64,000 nucleotides of DNA from Pseudobythopirellula maris (lineage in GTDB: Bacteria > Planctomycetota > Planctomycetia > Pirellulales > Lacipirellulaceae). The notes under the pieces are model-generated. The model was not told where the DNA came from, did no database searches, and worked only from the letters and a program-made list of their open reading frames with translations. Below are positions 9,687-17,896 of this stretch, one piece after another (the stretch's first letter is position 1; each line of letters opens with the position of its first letter). The stretch spans positions 970,279-1,034,278 of the forward strand of contig NZ_SJPQ01000002.1 of NCBI RefSeq assembly GCF_007859945.1, given 5' to 3'. Position numbers and translations under genes: made by a program.

Positions 9687-10379
9687 TTAGCGGTGACAGG
9701 TCGAGCAGTTCGTGCTCGGGTCGATGCCGTGCTCGTCGATCAGCCGCTGGCCGATGACCGCGGGGTCTTCATCCGGCACCCAGTCGAGCTTGGTGATGAA
9801 CTCTTGCGGGCGGATGTGCGGCGCCGGGTTGCGATGGCAATCGAGGCACCAGCTCATCGAGAGCGGCTCGTGCTGGTAAACGGTCTCCATCCGATCGATC
9901 CGGCCGTGGCACGAGACGCAGCTCACGCCGCTGTTCACGTGCACCGAGTGATTGAAGTACACGTAATCGGCCAGGTCGTGGATCTTCTCCCACTCGATCG
10001 GCTCGCCGGTCGCTTGGCTGTGGTAGACCGGCTGCAGCTTCACGCTGTTGACGTGAACGGCCGTCTTGATCGGCGTGCCGTCGGGGTTCTTCAGGCCGTT
10101 GTGGCAGTTGTTGCAGGTGCTGGTCGAGGGAATCGCGGCGTAGGCCGCCTTGTCGACCGTGCTGTGGCAATAGCGACAGTCGATCTTCATCTCGCCGGCG
10201 TGCAGCTTGTGGCTGAACGGCACGGGCTGCTCCGGCTGATAACCGGTGTACATCACCTTGGGCATCGTGCCGTAGAACAGCACAGCGCCGGCGTATGCCC
10301 CTCCGCCGGCCAAGCCAGCGAGCAGCATCAAAGTGAATTTGTTAACCCAAGGTGGGAATAGAAATCGGTCCACGTTCAA
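9687..10379 (-). CDS. actA: Alternative complex III pentaheme cytochrome c ActA
   Basis: A 230-residue c-type cytochrome with one N-terminal membrane anchor (about 14-36) and exactly five CxxCH heme motifs: CRYCH, CNNCH, CVSCH, CLDCH and CSTCH. This heme count, size and place as the first gene before actB identify ActA, the periplasmic multiheme subunit that accepts electrons from the ActB Fe-S centres and passes them on to the monoheme cytochrome or directly to the oxidase. Additional histidines (FSHKLH, FNHSVH, HSQATGE) can serve as distal ligands. It is the promoter-proximal gene of the operon, so the operon's control region should lie in the 388 bases upstream. Confidence 0.95.
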   Translation of the reverse strand: MNVDRFLFPPWVNKFTLMLLAGLAGGGAYAGAVLFYGTMPKVMYTGYQPEQPVPFSHKLHAGEMKIDCRYCHSTVDKAAYAAIPSTSTCNNCHNGLKNPDGTPIKTAVHVNSVKLQPVYHSQATGEPIEWEKIHDLADYVYFNHSVHVNSGVSCVSCHGRIDRMETVYQHEPLSMSWCLDCHRNPAPHIRPQEFITKLDWVPDEDPAVIGQRLIDEHGIDPSTNCSTCHR

Positions 10380-10767
10380 GCAGCCTGTGGGCGCCGTGAG
10401 ATCGGTTGGTCAGCGGGAGCTTGATCAGCCCCCATCGGTCAGCACTTTCGAGCCTCTAACTCGCGTCCGGAACCCCCCGGTCGCCAGCAACGCCGCCAGT
10501 GTGGGCAACGCTGCGTGCAAACGACACATCGGCCGGCCCGCAAGAATGCAGAATCGTAACCCCCTTTTCGATGGAATACAGCGCGTGAAAAAGGGTCACA
10601 CCCCATCGGGGGGGTCGATATTAAGTTATTCCATGCGTAGGGTTTACGGCTTGCTTGCCGGCCCAAATAACGCAAACAGCCTGATCGGCGCCAGCAGACC
10701 CACCCAGCCTACGGGAGGCCACACGTAGCCCCTTCTAAGACCCCCTCCGCTAGGGGGATTACGTGGT
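10380..10767. other. Intergenic control region of the act operon
   Basis: There are 388 bases between actA and the response-regulator gene, both on the minus strand. No convincing ORF is present. The stretch around 10550-10670 is markedly less GC-rich than its surroundings, as expected for a promoter of the actA operon on the minus strand, but I could not fix -35 and -10 hexamers with confidence. A short hairpin with C/G runs (10741-10757) lies just after the end of the response-regulator gene. A binding site for the adjacent RegA-like regulator would be expected here, but no site is claimed. Confidence 0.4.
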
Positions 10768-11325
10768 TTACGGCGCCAGCTTTTTCAGCTTGCGCTGGAG
10801 GGTCCGCCGGGGGATTCCGAGCTGCTCGGCCGCTCGGGTGATGTTGCCGTCGTTGTCCGCCAACGCTTGCTGGATGTGATTCCACTCCGCCTCGGCGAGG
10901 CTGGGAGCATGGATGTCGCTCGCTGGCGGCGCCTCCGGGGCGGCGGCTTCGACGGGCGCCCCGCGCTTCAAAGCGGCGAGCACCTGGTCGGCGTCGGCCG
11001 GCTTGGTCACGTAGTTCGCTGCCCCCGCCTGCACGGCCTCGACCGCGTTGGCGATACTGCCATAGCCGGTGAGGATCACGATCTCGGTGTGGGGCGAGAG
11101 TCGTTTGATCTCTTTAAGCAGGTCGATGCCGTTCATTCCGGGCATCTTGAGATCGAGCACGGCCATGTCCGGGGCCGATTCGCGGACCAAGGCCAACGCC
11201 TCGTCGGCGCCGGCGGCCGCACGCACCTGGAGCCCCCGCGCCGCGAGCGCCCGCGACATCCGCTCACGCAGGAACTCGTCGTCGTCCACGAGCAGCAACG
11301 AGTTTTGCGACGGAGAGGATGACAT
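10768..11325 (-). CDS. RegA/PrrA/ActR-type response regulator
   Basis: A 185-residue two-component regulator: receiver domain (about 8-120) with acidic pocket DDDE near 14-17, phospho-acceptor D58 (AVLDLKMPG) and conserved K108 (TKPA), a Pro/Ala-rich linker (about 121-137), and a C-terminal Fis-type helix-turn-helix (about 140-185; ITRAAEQLGIPRRTLQRKL). This short architecture without an AAA+ domain is that of the RegA/PrrA/ActR family, global redox regulators of respiration and photosynthesis genes in proteobacteria. The cognate RegB-like kinase is directly upstream. It stands immediately upstream of the complex III operon, its likely target; that target is inferred from position. Confidence 0.88.
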   Translation of the reverse strand: MSSSPSQNSLLLVDDDEFLRERMSRALAARGLQVRAAAGADEALALVRESAPDMAVLDLKMPGMNGIDLLKEIKRLSPHTEIVILTGYGSIANAVEAVQAGAANYVTKPADADQVLAALKRGAPVEAAAPEAPPASDIHAPSLAEAEWNHIQQALADNDGNITRAAEQLGIPRRTLQRKLKKLAP

Positions 11326-11438
11326 CGCTCAGAGTCCGTTAGAGATAAGACCGTAAGGAACGGGCCGCCAGGGTTCTTGCTGGGTCGAGCCGACAATCTA
11401 ACCGAAAGCTAGCGCGAGAGAACACCGCGCCGGACCGA

Positions 11439-12827
11439 TCACTCGCCGGCCGCCTTGGGAGCCGCTTGCTCGCCGTCGCGGGGCTTGGCCGCCTCCTGAG
11501 GGAGCACAATCGTCGCGGCGGTCCCGCCTTCGGGGGGGGCCTCCAACCGCAACGATCCCCCCAGGCGCTCCACCACGCTTGTGGCCAAGAACAACCCCAG
11601 GCCCATACCGCTGCCGGGGGCCTTGGTCGTAAAAAACGGCTCTCCTGCCCGGGCGAGCACATCGGCCGGCATGCCGGGGCCGCTGTCGCGGACGACCAGA
11701 CGGAGCGTGTCGGCCAGCCGGTCGGCGACGATCCGGACCGGCCCCTCCGAAGCGTCCAAGGCGTTTTGCACCACGCCGCGTAGCGCTTGAGCCAGGCCGG
11801 TTTTCGACGCCACGATCGTCACGCCATCGCACTCCTCGAGGCCCTCGACCACCACCCGGTCGCGCTCGGGCAGCTCGGCGAGGATCGCCTCGACCAGCTC
11901 GGCGGCGCCGAGTCGCTCGGGGGCGCCGCCGGTCGGCAGGCCCGACCGGGTCGACATGCGGTCGAGGATCGTTCGGCAGCGGTCGAGCTCGCTGCGCACC
12001 AAACGCAGGTCCTCGAGCACGTGCGGCGCCGCGCCCGCGGCCTCCAGCTCGCGGTGCGCCTCGGTCGCCACGACGGCGATCGTCGAAAGCGGCGTGGCGA
12101 GCTCGTGGGCGGCGCCGGCCGCCAGCGTGCCGAGCGCTTCGAGCTTCTCGCTGCGGGCGCGCTGCGCCTCGGCCTGGCGGCGCAGCCGGTCGGCGTCGCG
12201 CAGCTCGTGCGTCAATTGCGTGGTGAAGCTGACGATCACGGTCGAGCAGGCGGCGAACGCCACGAGCATCCCCACCGTGGCGAGCGGGGCGTGATCGAGC
12301 AGCCGCAGCGGCAGCAGCCGCTCGGGGTCTTGCAGGATTGGGAGCGACACATGCGTGCAGCTGAGCCAGCCGACCGCCAGGATCGCCAACGCGTTGAGCG
12401 CCCACGCCCAAACGGGCGACAGCACGATGCCCGACAGCGCGACATTCACGAAGTAGAAGATCACGAACGGGTTGGTCGGCCCGCCGGTGATCGCCAGCAT
12501 GGCCGTGAGCACCAGCAGGTCGAGCAGCATCAGGCCCCCCATCACGCCGCGCCAAACAGGGGCGGTGGGCGCGGCGCCGGCGTCGCGTCGGTTCGAGCGG
12601 AGCCACATCCAGAACAGGGCGTTGCTCACGAGCGTGACGCCCACGAGCACGTAGAGCGGCAGGACGGGCGCCGGCACGTCGAGCACCAGCACCGCCGCGG
12701 CGATCGTGAGCAGCTGCCCCACGGCCGCCACCCAGCGGAGCTTGGCGAACCACTCGGCGTTGATCGCCAGCCGCTCGGCGGCCGTGCCGTGCAAGGCGTC
12801 GGGCGGCTTGATGCTGAACGTGTACAT
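11439..12827 (-). CDS. RegB/PrrB-type redox sensor histidine kinase
   Basis: A 462-residue histidine kinase. Residues 30-205 form about six membrane helices containing GGPTNPF at 115-121, which matches the GGxxNPF quinone-site heptapeptide known from RegB. The dimerisation helix has H241 (AAHELATPLSTI), and 43 residues later comes C284 (LDRCRTIL), a position close to the redox-active cysteine of RegB. The ATPase domain shows the G boxes (RDSGPGMP, GSGMGLGLFL). Together these indicate a kinase that reads ubiquinone or menaquinone redox state. It is followed 113 bases later by the RegA-like regulator. The start ATG at 12827 is preceded by a short low-coding gap after cutA. The family call is strong; signalling details are inferred from proteobacterial RegB. 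Confidence 0.9.
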   Translation of the reverse strand: MYTFSIKPPDALHGTAAERLAINAEWFAKLRWVAAVGQLLTIAAAVLVLDVPAPVLPLYVLVGVTLVSNALFWMWLRSNRRDAGAAPTAPVWRGVMGGLMLLDLLVLTAMLAITGGPTNPFVIFYFVNVALSGIVLSPVWAWALNALAILAVGWLSCTHVSLPILQDPERLLPLRLLDHAPLATVGMLVAFAACSTVIVSFTTQLTHELRDADRLRRQAEAQRARSEKLEALGTLAAGAAHELATPLSTIAVVATEAHRELEAAGAAPHVLEDLRLVRSELDRCRTILDRMSTRSGLPTGGAPERLGAAELVEAILAELPERDRVVVEGLEECDGVTIVASKTGLAQALRGVVQNALDASEGPVRIVADRLADTLRLVVRDSGPGMPADVLARAGEPFFTTKAPGSGMGLGLFLATSVVERLGGSLRLEAPPEGGTAATIVLPQEAAKPRDGEQAAPKAAGE

Positions 12828-12914
12828 GGCGGGGCGATGCAGCGGGGGTTCGTGGTGATCGGGGCAGCGCCGTTATAGCCGACACGCCCCCCGGTTCGCA
12901 GAGCACGCTCCGCT

Positions 12915-13238
12915 TCACCCTTCGACCGACGCCAGCTCGCGGCGCAGCCACGCCCCGTACGCATCGCTCACACGCACGATCTCCGTGGCGATCAGTTCCG
13001 GCACGTCGTAAGGGTGCAGCCGCGAAACAACCTCCTGGATCGCCCCCCAGTGGTCGTCGCTCGACTTGGCCGTGCAGAGCCACTCCTCGGTGATCTCGAT
13101 CGCCCCGTCCCAGTGGTAGCTGCTCGTCGCCGGGCCGGTGATCTGCACACAAGCGGCGAGCCGTTTGTCGACCAGCTCCGCGGCGATCCGTTCGGCGATC
13201 GCACGGTCGCCGGTCGTGGTGGTGACTTCGAGCAGCAT
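12915..13238 (-). CDS. cutA: CutA-family divalent-cation tolerance protein
   Basis: A 107-residue CutA protein, a small trimeric alpha/beta protein of the PII-like fold, linked in Escherichia coli to copper tolerance but of uncertain molecular role. The whole family core is visible: the N-terminal strand (LLEVTTTTGDRAIAERIA), the conserved LAACVQI stretch, the YHWDG...EEW segment and the HPYDVPE motif near residue 75. Its length is the usual one. It lies 87 bases upstream of the RegB-like kinase on the same strand and might be co-transcribed with it. No metal-specific context other than the Sco gene is seen. Confidence 0.93.
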   Translation of the reverse strand: MLLEVTTTTGDRAIAERIAAELVDKRLAACVQITGPATSSYHWDGAIEITEEWLCTAKSSDDHWGAIQEVVSRLHPYDVPELIATEIVRVSDAYGAWLRRELASVEG

Positions 13239-13454
13239 GAAGAGTCGGCGTGGGCAAAGGTTCTGTGGCTAGTCCTTTCTCAATCTACCAAAGGGGCCGC
13301 CAACCAGCGCCCCTCGCACAGCCCGCACAACCCTCGCAACACGCGCCGCCATGGCGCCGCCAGAAACGCGGTCGCCGCACGGGGCCCGCTGCGGGGTGAG
13401 CTAGGTTTGCCAAGAGCGCCACCCCCTCGATTCCTTCACCTCAGCAGTCGCCGG

Positions 13455-14702
13455 ATGCCCACTCCCGACGCCCTCAACGCCGCGTCGTTCGCCGCAGCGC
13501 CGGTTGCTTTCGTCCCGCCCACGACAGCGGCGTCGGCCGAGCATCCCAACGCGTCCCCGGCGGCGCCGCCCGAGCAAACGCTCAGCGTGCTGCACGTTGT
13601 CAACGGCGAGCACTACGCAGGCGCCGAACGCGTGCAAGACCTGCTGGCTCTCGGCCTCCCCCAACAGGGCTGCGGCGTGGCTTTCGCCAGCCTCGTGCGC
13701 GGGCGGTTTGGCGACTGCCGCCGGTCGACCGACACGCCGCTCCACGAGCTGACGATGCGCGGCAAGGCCGACCTGCGGGTGGTGCGCCAAGTGGCCCGCC
13801 TGGCGAAGCAAGGCGGACACGACTTGCTGCACGCTCACACGCCGCGTTCGGCGATGGTCGCCGCGCTGGCCGCCCGCATGACCGGCTTGCCTTGGGTTTA
13901 TCACGTCCACAGCCCGACGAGCCGCGACTCGACCCATCGGCTCACCAACTGGGTGAACGACCGCGTGGAGCGCTGGGCGGTGCGCAGCGCCGCGAGGCTG
14001 ATCACCGTCTCGCCAACGCTCACCGACCACATGGTCGCCAGCGGCGCGCCGCGTGAGAAAATCCGCTGCGTGCTCAACGGCGTGCCGGCCGTCGACGCGC
14101 GGCCGCGGCACGACCCGCTCGGCCCGTGGGTCCTGGGGATGGTCGCCCTGTTCCGCCCGCGCAAGGGCGCCGAGGTGCTGCTCGACGCGCTGGCCGACGT
14201 GCGCGCGGACGGGCACGACGTCGCGCTGCGGGCGATCGGAGGCTTCGAGACGCCCGACTACGGCGAGCATCTCATCGACCACATGCAGGCGCTCGGCCTC
14301 ACCGACGCCGTGCGTTGGACCGGCTTCACGACCGACCCGCTGGCCGAGCTCGCGAAGGTCGACGCCCTGGTGCTGCCGAGCCTGTTCGGCGAGGGGCTGC
14401 CGATGGTGGTCTTGGAGGCGATGGCGGCCGGGTTGCCCGTGATCGCCACCCGCTGCGAGGGAACCGTCGAGGCGGTCGCCGAAGGCCAGACCGGCCTGCT
14501 CGTCGAGCCGGGCGACCGCGAGGGCTTGTCCGCGGCGATCACCGAGCTCGTGACCGACCGGCTCGATTACCCGGCGATGAGCCGCCGGTCGATCACCCGC
14601 CACGCCGAACGCTTCAGCGACACGGCGATGGCGCGGAACGTGGCGGAGGTCTACCGCGAGGCGCTCGGGGAGTCGTGTCTAGCAGCGGGCGCTGAATCCT
14701 AA
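13455..14702 (+). CDS. Glycosyltransferase family 4 (GT-B fold)
   Basis: A 415-residue GT4-type glycosyltransferase. The N-terminal acceptor domain follows a disordered Ala/Pro-rich leader of about 45 residues and begins LSVLHVVNGEHYAGAERV. The C-terminal nucleotide-sugar domain holds the family EX7E-like motif (PSLFGEGLPMVVLEAMA) and IATRCEGTVEAV. It is probably cytoplasmic or membrane-associated and transfers a sugar from an NDP-sugar to a lipid or glycan; donor and acceptor cannot be told from sequence. The frame is open much further upstream, but that part lacks family sequence and overlaps the antisense cutA region, so the ATG at 13455 was chosen. It is a lone gene with no other glycan genes beside it. 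Confidence 0.85.
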   Translation: MPTPDALNAASFAAAPVAFVPPTTAASAEHPNASPAAPPEQTLSVLHVVNGEHYAGAERVQDLLALGLPQQGCGVAFASLVRGRFGDCRRSTDTPLHELTMRGKADLRVVRQVARLAKQGGHDLLHAHTPRSAMVAALAARMTGLPWVYHVHSPTSRDSTHRLTNWVNDRVERWAVRSAARLITVSPTLTDHMVASGAPREKIRCVLNGVPAVDARPRHDPLGPWVLGMVALFRPRKGAEVLLDALADVRADGHDVALRAIGGFETPDYGEHLIDHMQALGLTDAVRWTGFTTDPLAELAKVDALVLPSLFGEGLPMVVLEAMAAGLPVIATRCEGTVEAVAEGQTGLLVEPGDREGLSAAITELVTDRLDYPAMSRRSITRHAERFSDTAMARNVAEVYREALGESCLAAGAES

Positions 14703-14771
14703 TCCCCTCCACCACAGCGGAAGGGGCTTCTCCCTGCACCACGTCGCCATTGCCGCACACGCATGTTGCCG

Positions 14772-14870
14772 GAGCCGCGCACGCAGTAAGCGGAGTGCGC
14801 TGCAGACCGAAACGTGCTATTCGCAGCCTGAGTGCGCTGCAAACCTCTCCGCTTACTGCGTGCGCGGCTC
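14772..14870. repeat. Perfect 24-bp inverted repeat with 51-bp spacer
   Basis: Two 24-base arms, 14772-14795 and 14847-14870, are exact reverse complements of each other (arm core CGCGCACGCAGTAAGCGG). The spacer contains a further direct repeat of about 11 bases (AGTGCGCTGCA, beginning at 14794 and 14831). The element lies between the convergent ends of the glycosyltransferase gene and the TIGR03009-like gene. It could form a very stable hairpin and act as a bidirectional transcription barrier, but there is no T-tract. The exact arms and internal repeat look more like a small mobile palindromic element than a simple terminator. Confidence 0.75.
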
Positions 14871-14963
14871 AGAACCACTCGCTAGCTGCGCGGGAGTTAT
14901 CATTCGCGCGGAGGATGCCTGGGTCGCGCTAGCTATTGTGCAACGCAATCGTCCAACCGCGCA

Positions 14964-15872
14964 TCAGCGCGGCGCCGTCTGCGGCTGAGCCGCTTGTGCG
15001 GCGGGCTGTTGGTCGACGATCCGCGTCCAGCCGTACGGCGTGCGCGGCGATTGGAACAGCGAGTTCCAGATCTGCGTCACCCGGCTATTGACCGAGGCGT
15101 CGGCCAGCTTGAACGTGTAAACCGTGCGGCTGCCGTCGGGCATGTGAACCTGCATCGCCACGGGCAACATCTTCTGGCGGTCGAGCATCAGCTCCACCGC
15201 GCGGTAGTTGGCCGCGTCGCGCTGGAAGCGCGGCATCGCGTGCAGCCGGATCTGGTTCTCGGGGCTGCGGGGGTCGATCCTGAGCCAGTAACGCGCCTTG
15301 AGCTTGGCCGCCTCGGCGCCAAACAGAAACGGCAGCGGGCCGTCGACGATGCTCTTGCCCTGCATCTCGGGCGGGATCGGCCGCTCGACGAGTTGCTTCT
15401 GCTGTGTCTTGTACTCGTAGATCGACTTGCCGTCGCAAACCCAGTGCTCGCCGATCGCGACCGAGTCTTCGACATGCGTTTTCTGCGTGGGGTCCCAACG
15501 CCTCACCTTCTGGATCTCGAAGCTCCCCTTGTCGGGCTGCTGGTAGCTGAGCCGGCCGTCGTCCACCGTGTTGGGGGTCTCCTGCCCCGGGCCGAAGACC
15601 GGGTCGTACACCAGCCGCTCGAACGGGCACTGGAACGTATTGATCTGACCGCTCTGCTTCTCCCAAGCGTCGAGCACTTGGTCGAGGTGCGCCTGGGCGA
15701 TCGCATCGAGCTTGAAGCCCGCCGGGGCGGCCGGGGCGACGCTCACCGCCGGCGGTCCGGCGGGTCGCTGCGGCTCGGTCGCGGGCGCGTACGGCGCTTG
15801 CCCCTGTGCGGGGAGTACCACGCCGAGCGCGAGGCAAAGGTTCAAACCGATGAGTGTGCGGGCCGAGGGCAT
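14964..15872 (-). CDS. Exported TIGR03009-like planctomycete protein
   Basis: A 302-residue protein with a signal peptide (about 1-25, ending VLPAQGQA) followed by a Pro/Ala-rich linker and a roughly 240-residue beta-rich domain (WEKQSGQINTFQCPFERLVY onward). The pattern of an exported lipoprotein-carrier-like fold that begins with a 'W-E-K-Q...F-x-C' segment fits the Planctomycetes-specific family I know as TIGR03009. Its function is unknown; the resemblance to LolA-type outer-membrane lipoprotein sorting folds (an unclosed beta-barrel with 'YEYKTQQKQLVE'-type strands) is only an impression. It is a single gene, convergent with the glycosyltransferase. Confidence 0.7.
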   Translation of the reverse strand: MPSARTLIGLNLCLALGVVLPAQGQAPYAPATEPQRPAGPPAVSVAPAAPAGFKLDAIAQAHLDQVLDAWEKQSGQINTFQCPFERLVYDPVFGPGQETPNTVDDGRLSYQQPDKGSFEIQKVRRWDPTQKTHVEDSVAIGEHWVCDGKSIYEYKTQQKQLVERPIPPEMQGKSIVDGPLPFLFGAEAAKLKARYWLRIDPRSPENQIRLHAMPRFQRDAANYRAVELMLDRQKMLPVAMQVHMPDGSRTVYTFKLADASVNSRVTQIWNSLFQSPRTPYGWTRIVDQQPAAQAAQPQTAPR

Positions 15873-16066
15873 CCTTGTCCTCTGTGTTCGCGAATTGAAG
15901 GCGCGAGCTCGTTGGGTCTCGCTGGGCCAAGCATGATACCAGCAACGCCCGGGGGGCCCTATGCCGGATCGAGATGGACAAATGGGAGGCGGATGGAGCG
16001 GATCGTCGCGGATTCCGCCGGCAGCTTGAGGGGATCGGGAAGAGTCTCCTGGCGACTAGCGTTATG

Positions 16067-16105
16067 GATCCGCGTCGATCCGCTTAATCCGCGTTGATCC
16101 GCGTC
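16067..16105 (+). repeat. Short tandem imperfect repeat of ATCCGCGT
   Basis: Four 9-10 base units of the type (G/A)ATCCGC(G/T)T follow each other at about 16067, 16077, 16086 and 16096. They lie in the 343-base gap (15873-16215) between the divergent TIGR03009-like and RmuC-like genes. The rest of the gap shows no ORF and no clear promoter hexamers. It could be a repeated regulator site or an inert short tandem repeat. Confidence 0.55.
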
Positions 16106-16215
16106 CCAATCTTCCCGGAGCCCCACAGAATCGGTTGCCGTTCGTTGCTGGAATCGCCATATTGGCGATCGACGGATGTTCACATACTCGAAGGACCGCT
16201 AGCACTCGCCGCAAG

Positions 16216-17868
16216 ATGCCCATGCCCGCCGCCGACCCCCGCCAACCGACACCCGAGCCGAGCCTGTTCCCCGGCGACGAGCCCCCGGAGGGCCCGATGG
16301 ACGGACCCAACGACGACGACACGACGCTCGACGACGGCTCGTTCGACGGCGCCATGGTGCTCAACCTGTTGGTGCGCGACCACGACACGGCCGCCGCGCT
16401 CGGCGAGCGCCGCGAGGGCCGCGACCGCAACGACTTCGCGCTCGACGCCCTGCGGATCGGTGTGCTGGCTCTCAGGCACGCCGGCGGCCGGGTCGACGCC
16501 GACCTGGTGAAGAACGCCGGCGCCGAGCTGCTTGCCAGCTTGCAGCAGGCGCTCGAGGGGCACGCCAAGACCGCCCAGCAGCAGACCGCCACGGTGCTCA
16601 AGGAGTACTTCGACCCGCAGAGCGGCCGGCTCAGCGAGCGCGTGCAGCGTCTGGTGGCCGACGACGGCGAGCTGGCGCAGCTGCTCCGCTCGCACCTCGA
16701 CGGCGAGGCCTCGCCGCTCGCCCGCACCCTGGGCGCCGCCCTCGGGGCCGAGAGCCCGCTGATGAAGCGGCTCGACCCGCAGCAGTCGACCGGCCTGGTC
16801 TCGTCGCTGCAGAAGACCGTCGACTGCGAGCTCGCCAAGCAGCGCGACCGCATGCTCAGCGAGTTCTCGCTCGACAACGCCGAGGGCGCCCTCTCTCGGC
16901 TGGTGCGTGAGCTGACCGGCAAGCACGGCGACTTGTCCAAAGACCTGCAGGGCAAGATCGACGAGGTGATCAAGGAGTTCTCCTTGGACAAGGAAGACTC
17001 GGCGCTCAACAAGCTGGTGCGCAACGTCAACGACGCCCAGCGGACGATCAGTAACGAGTTCTCGCTCGACAACGACGCCTCGGCCCTGTCGCGCGTGAAG
17101 CGCGAGCTCACCACGATCCTCGAGGCGCACGTCAAGACGAACGCCGAGTTCCAGGAGGAGGTGAAGGTCACGCTCGCCAAGCTGTCGCAGAAACGCGCCT
17201 CGGCCGCCGCGAGCCCCGAGCACGGCAACGACTTCGAGGAAGCCGCCGTGGCGTTCTTGCTCAACGAGGCGCAGCGTCGCGGCGACCTGTGCGAGGCGAC
17301 CGGCGCCACGACGGGCGCGATCCGCAACCGCAAGGTGGGCGACGCGGTCTGGCGGCTCGGGCCCGACAGCCCGGCGTCGGGGGCCCAGGTGGTGTTCGAG
17401 GCCAAGGACGCCGCCGGCTACAGCGAACGCAGCGCGCTCGACGAGCTAGAGATGGCCCGCAAGAACCGCCGCGCCGACTTCGGCGTGTTCGTCTTCGCCA
17501 AGCAGAACGCCCCCGAGGGGACGCGCCCCTTGGCCCGCTACCGCAACGACGTGATCGTGGTGTGGGACGCCGAGGACCCGGCGACCGACCCCTACCTGCT
17601 AGCCGCATTGGAGATCGCCCGGGCGTGCGTGATCGAGTTCGCCCGCGGCCGTGACCACGAGGAGGTCGACATCGAGGGGATCGAAAAGGCGATCAACGAG
17701 ATCGAGAAACGCGCCGCCAACCTCGACGACATCTCGAAGTGGACCACCACGATCCAGTCGTCGAGCGAGAAGATCATGGAGCGCGTCCGCAAGGACCAGC
17801 TGGCGCTCGGCCGGCAGGTCGAGGTGCTACGCAAGAAGACCGCCGCACTGGGCGAGAGCAAGGCGTGA
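16216..17868 (+). CDS. Coiled-coil protein with PD-(D/E)XK nuclease-like domain (RmuC/DUF2130-like)
   Basis: A 550-residue, strongly charged protein. Residues 1-45 are a disordered acidic leader. Residues 75-330 are helical and coiled-coil, with an internal repeat: EFSLD...AL(S/N)(R/K) begins at 216, 254 and 281. Residues 335-480 look like a PD-(D/E)XK domain: E341/E342 in a helix, D376 (KVGDAVWR), then E395-x-K397 (VVFEAKD) and a following helix with a conserved-looking basic patch (RKNRRADFGVFVFAK). A second coiled coil ends the protein. The order of coiled coil then restriction-endonuclease-like fold is that of RmuC and DUF2130 proteins, associated with DNA recombination. The starts at 16216 and 16222 are equivalent; upstream frame is non-coding. 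It is a lone gene. Confidence 0.65.
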   Translation: MPMPAADPRQPTPEPSLFPGDEPPEGPMDGPNDDDTTLDDGSFDGAMVLNLLVRDHDTAAALGERREGRDRNDFALDALRIGVLALRHAGGRVDADLVKNAGAELLASLQQALEGHAKTAQQQTATVLKEYFDPQSGRLSERVQRLVADDGELAQLLRSHLDGEASPLARTLGAALGAESPLMKRLDPQQSTGLVSSLQKTVDCELAKQRDRMLSEFSLDNAEGALSRLVRELTGKHGDLSKDLQGKIDEVIKEFSLDKEDSALNKLVRNVNDAQRTISNEFSLDNDASALSRVKRELTTILEAHVKTNAEFQEEVKVTLAKLSQKRASAAASPEHGNDFEEAAVAFLLNEAQRRGDLCEATGATTGAIRNRKVGDAVWRLGPDSPASGAQVVFEAKDAAGYSERSALDELEMARKNRRADFGVFVFAKQNAPEGTRPLARYRNDVIVVWDAEDPATDPYLLAALEIARACVIEFARGRDHEEVDIEGIEKAINEIEKRAANLDDISKWTTTIQSSSEKIMERVRKDQLALGRQVEVLRKKTAALGESKA

Positions 17869-17896
17869 TCGCCAAACGCTGTAAGGGCGCCCTGAT

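Noticed and set aside
10741-10757. Hairpin after the RegA-like gene as terminator
   Set aside because: No T-tract follows in the minus direction, so only a short stem is left; not listed as a terminator.
11398-13257. 619-codon minus-strand ORF spanning the RegB and CutA genes
   Set aside because: It reads both genes out of frame and has no motif; the kinase and CutA frames fit families exactly.
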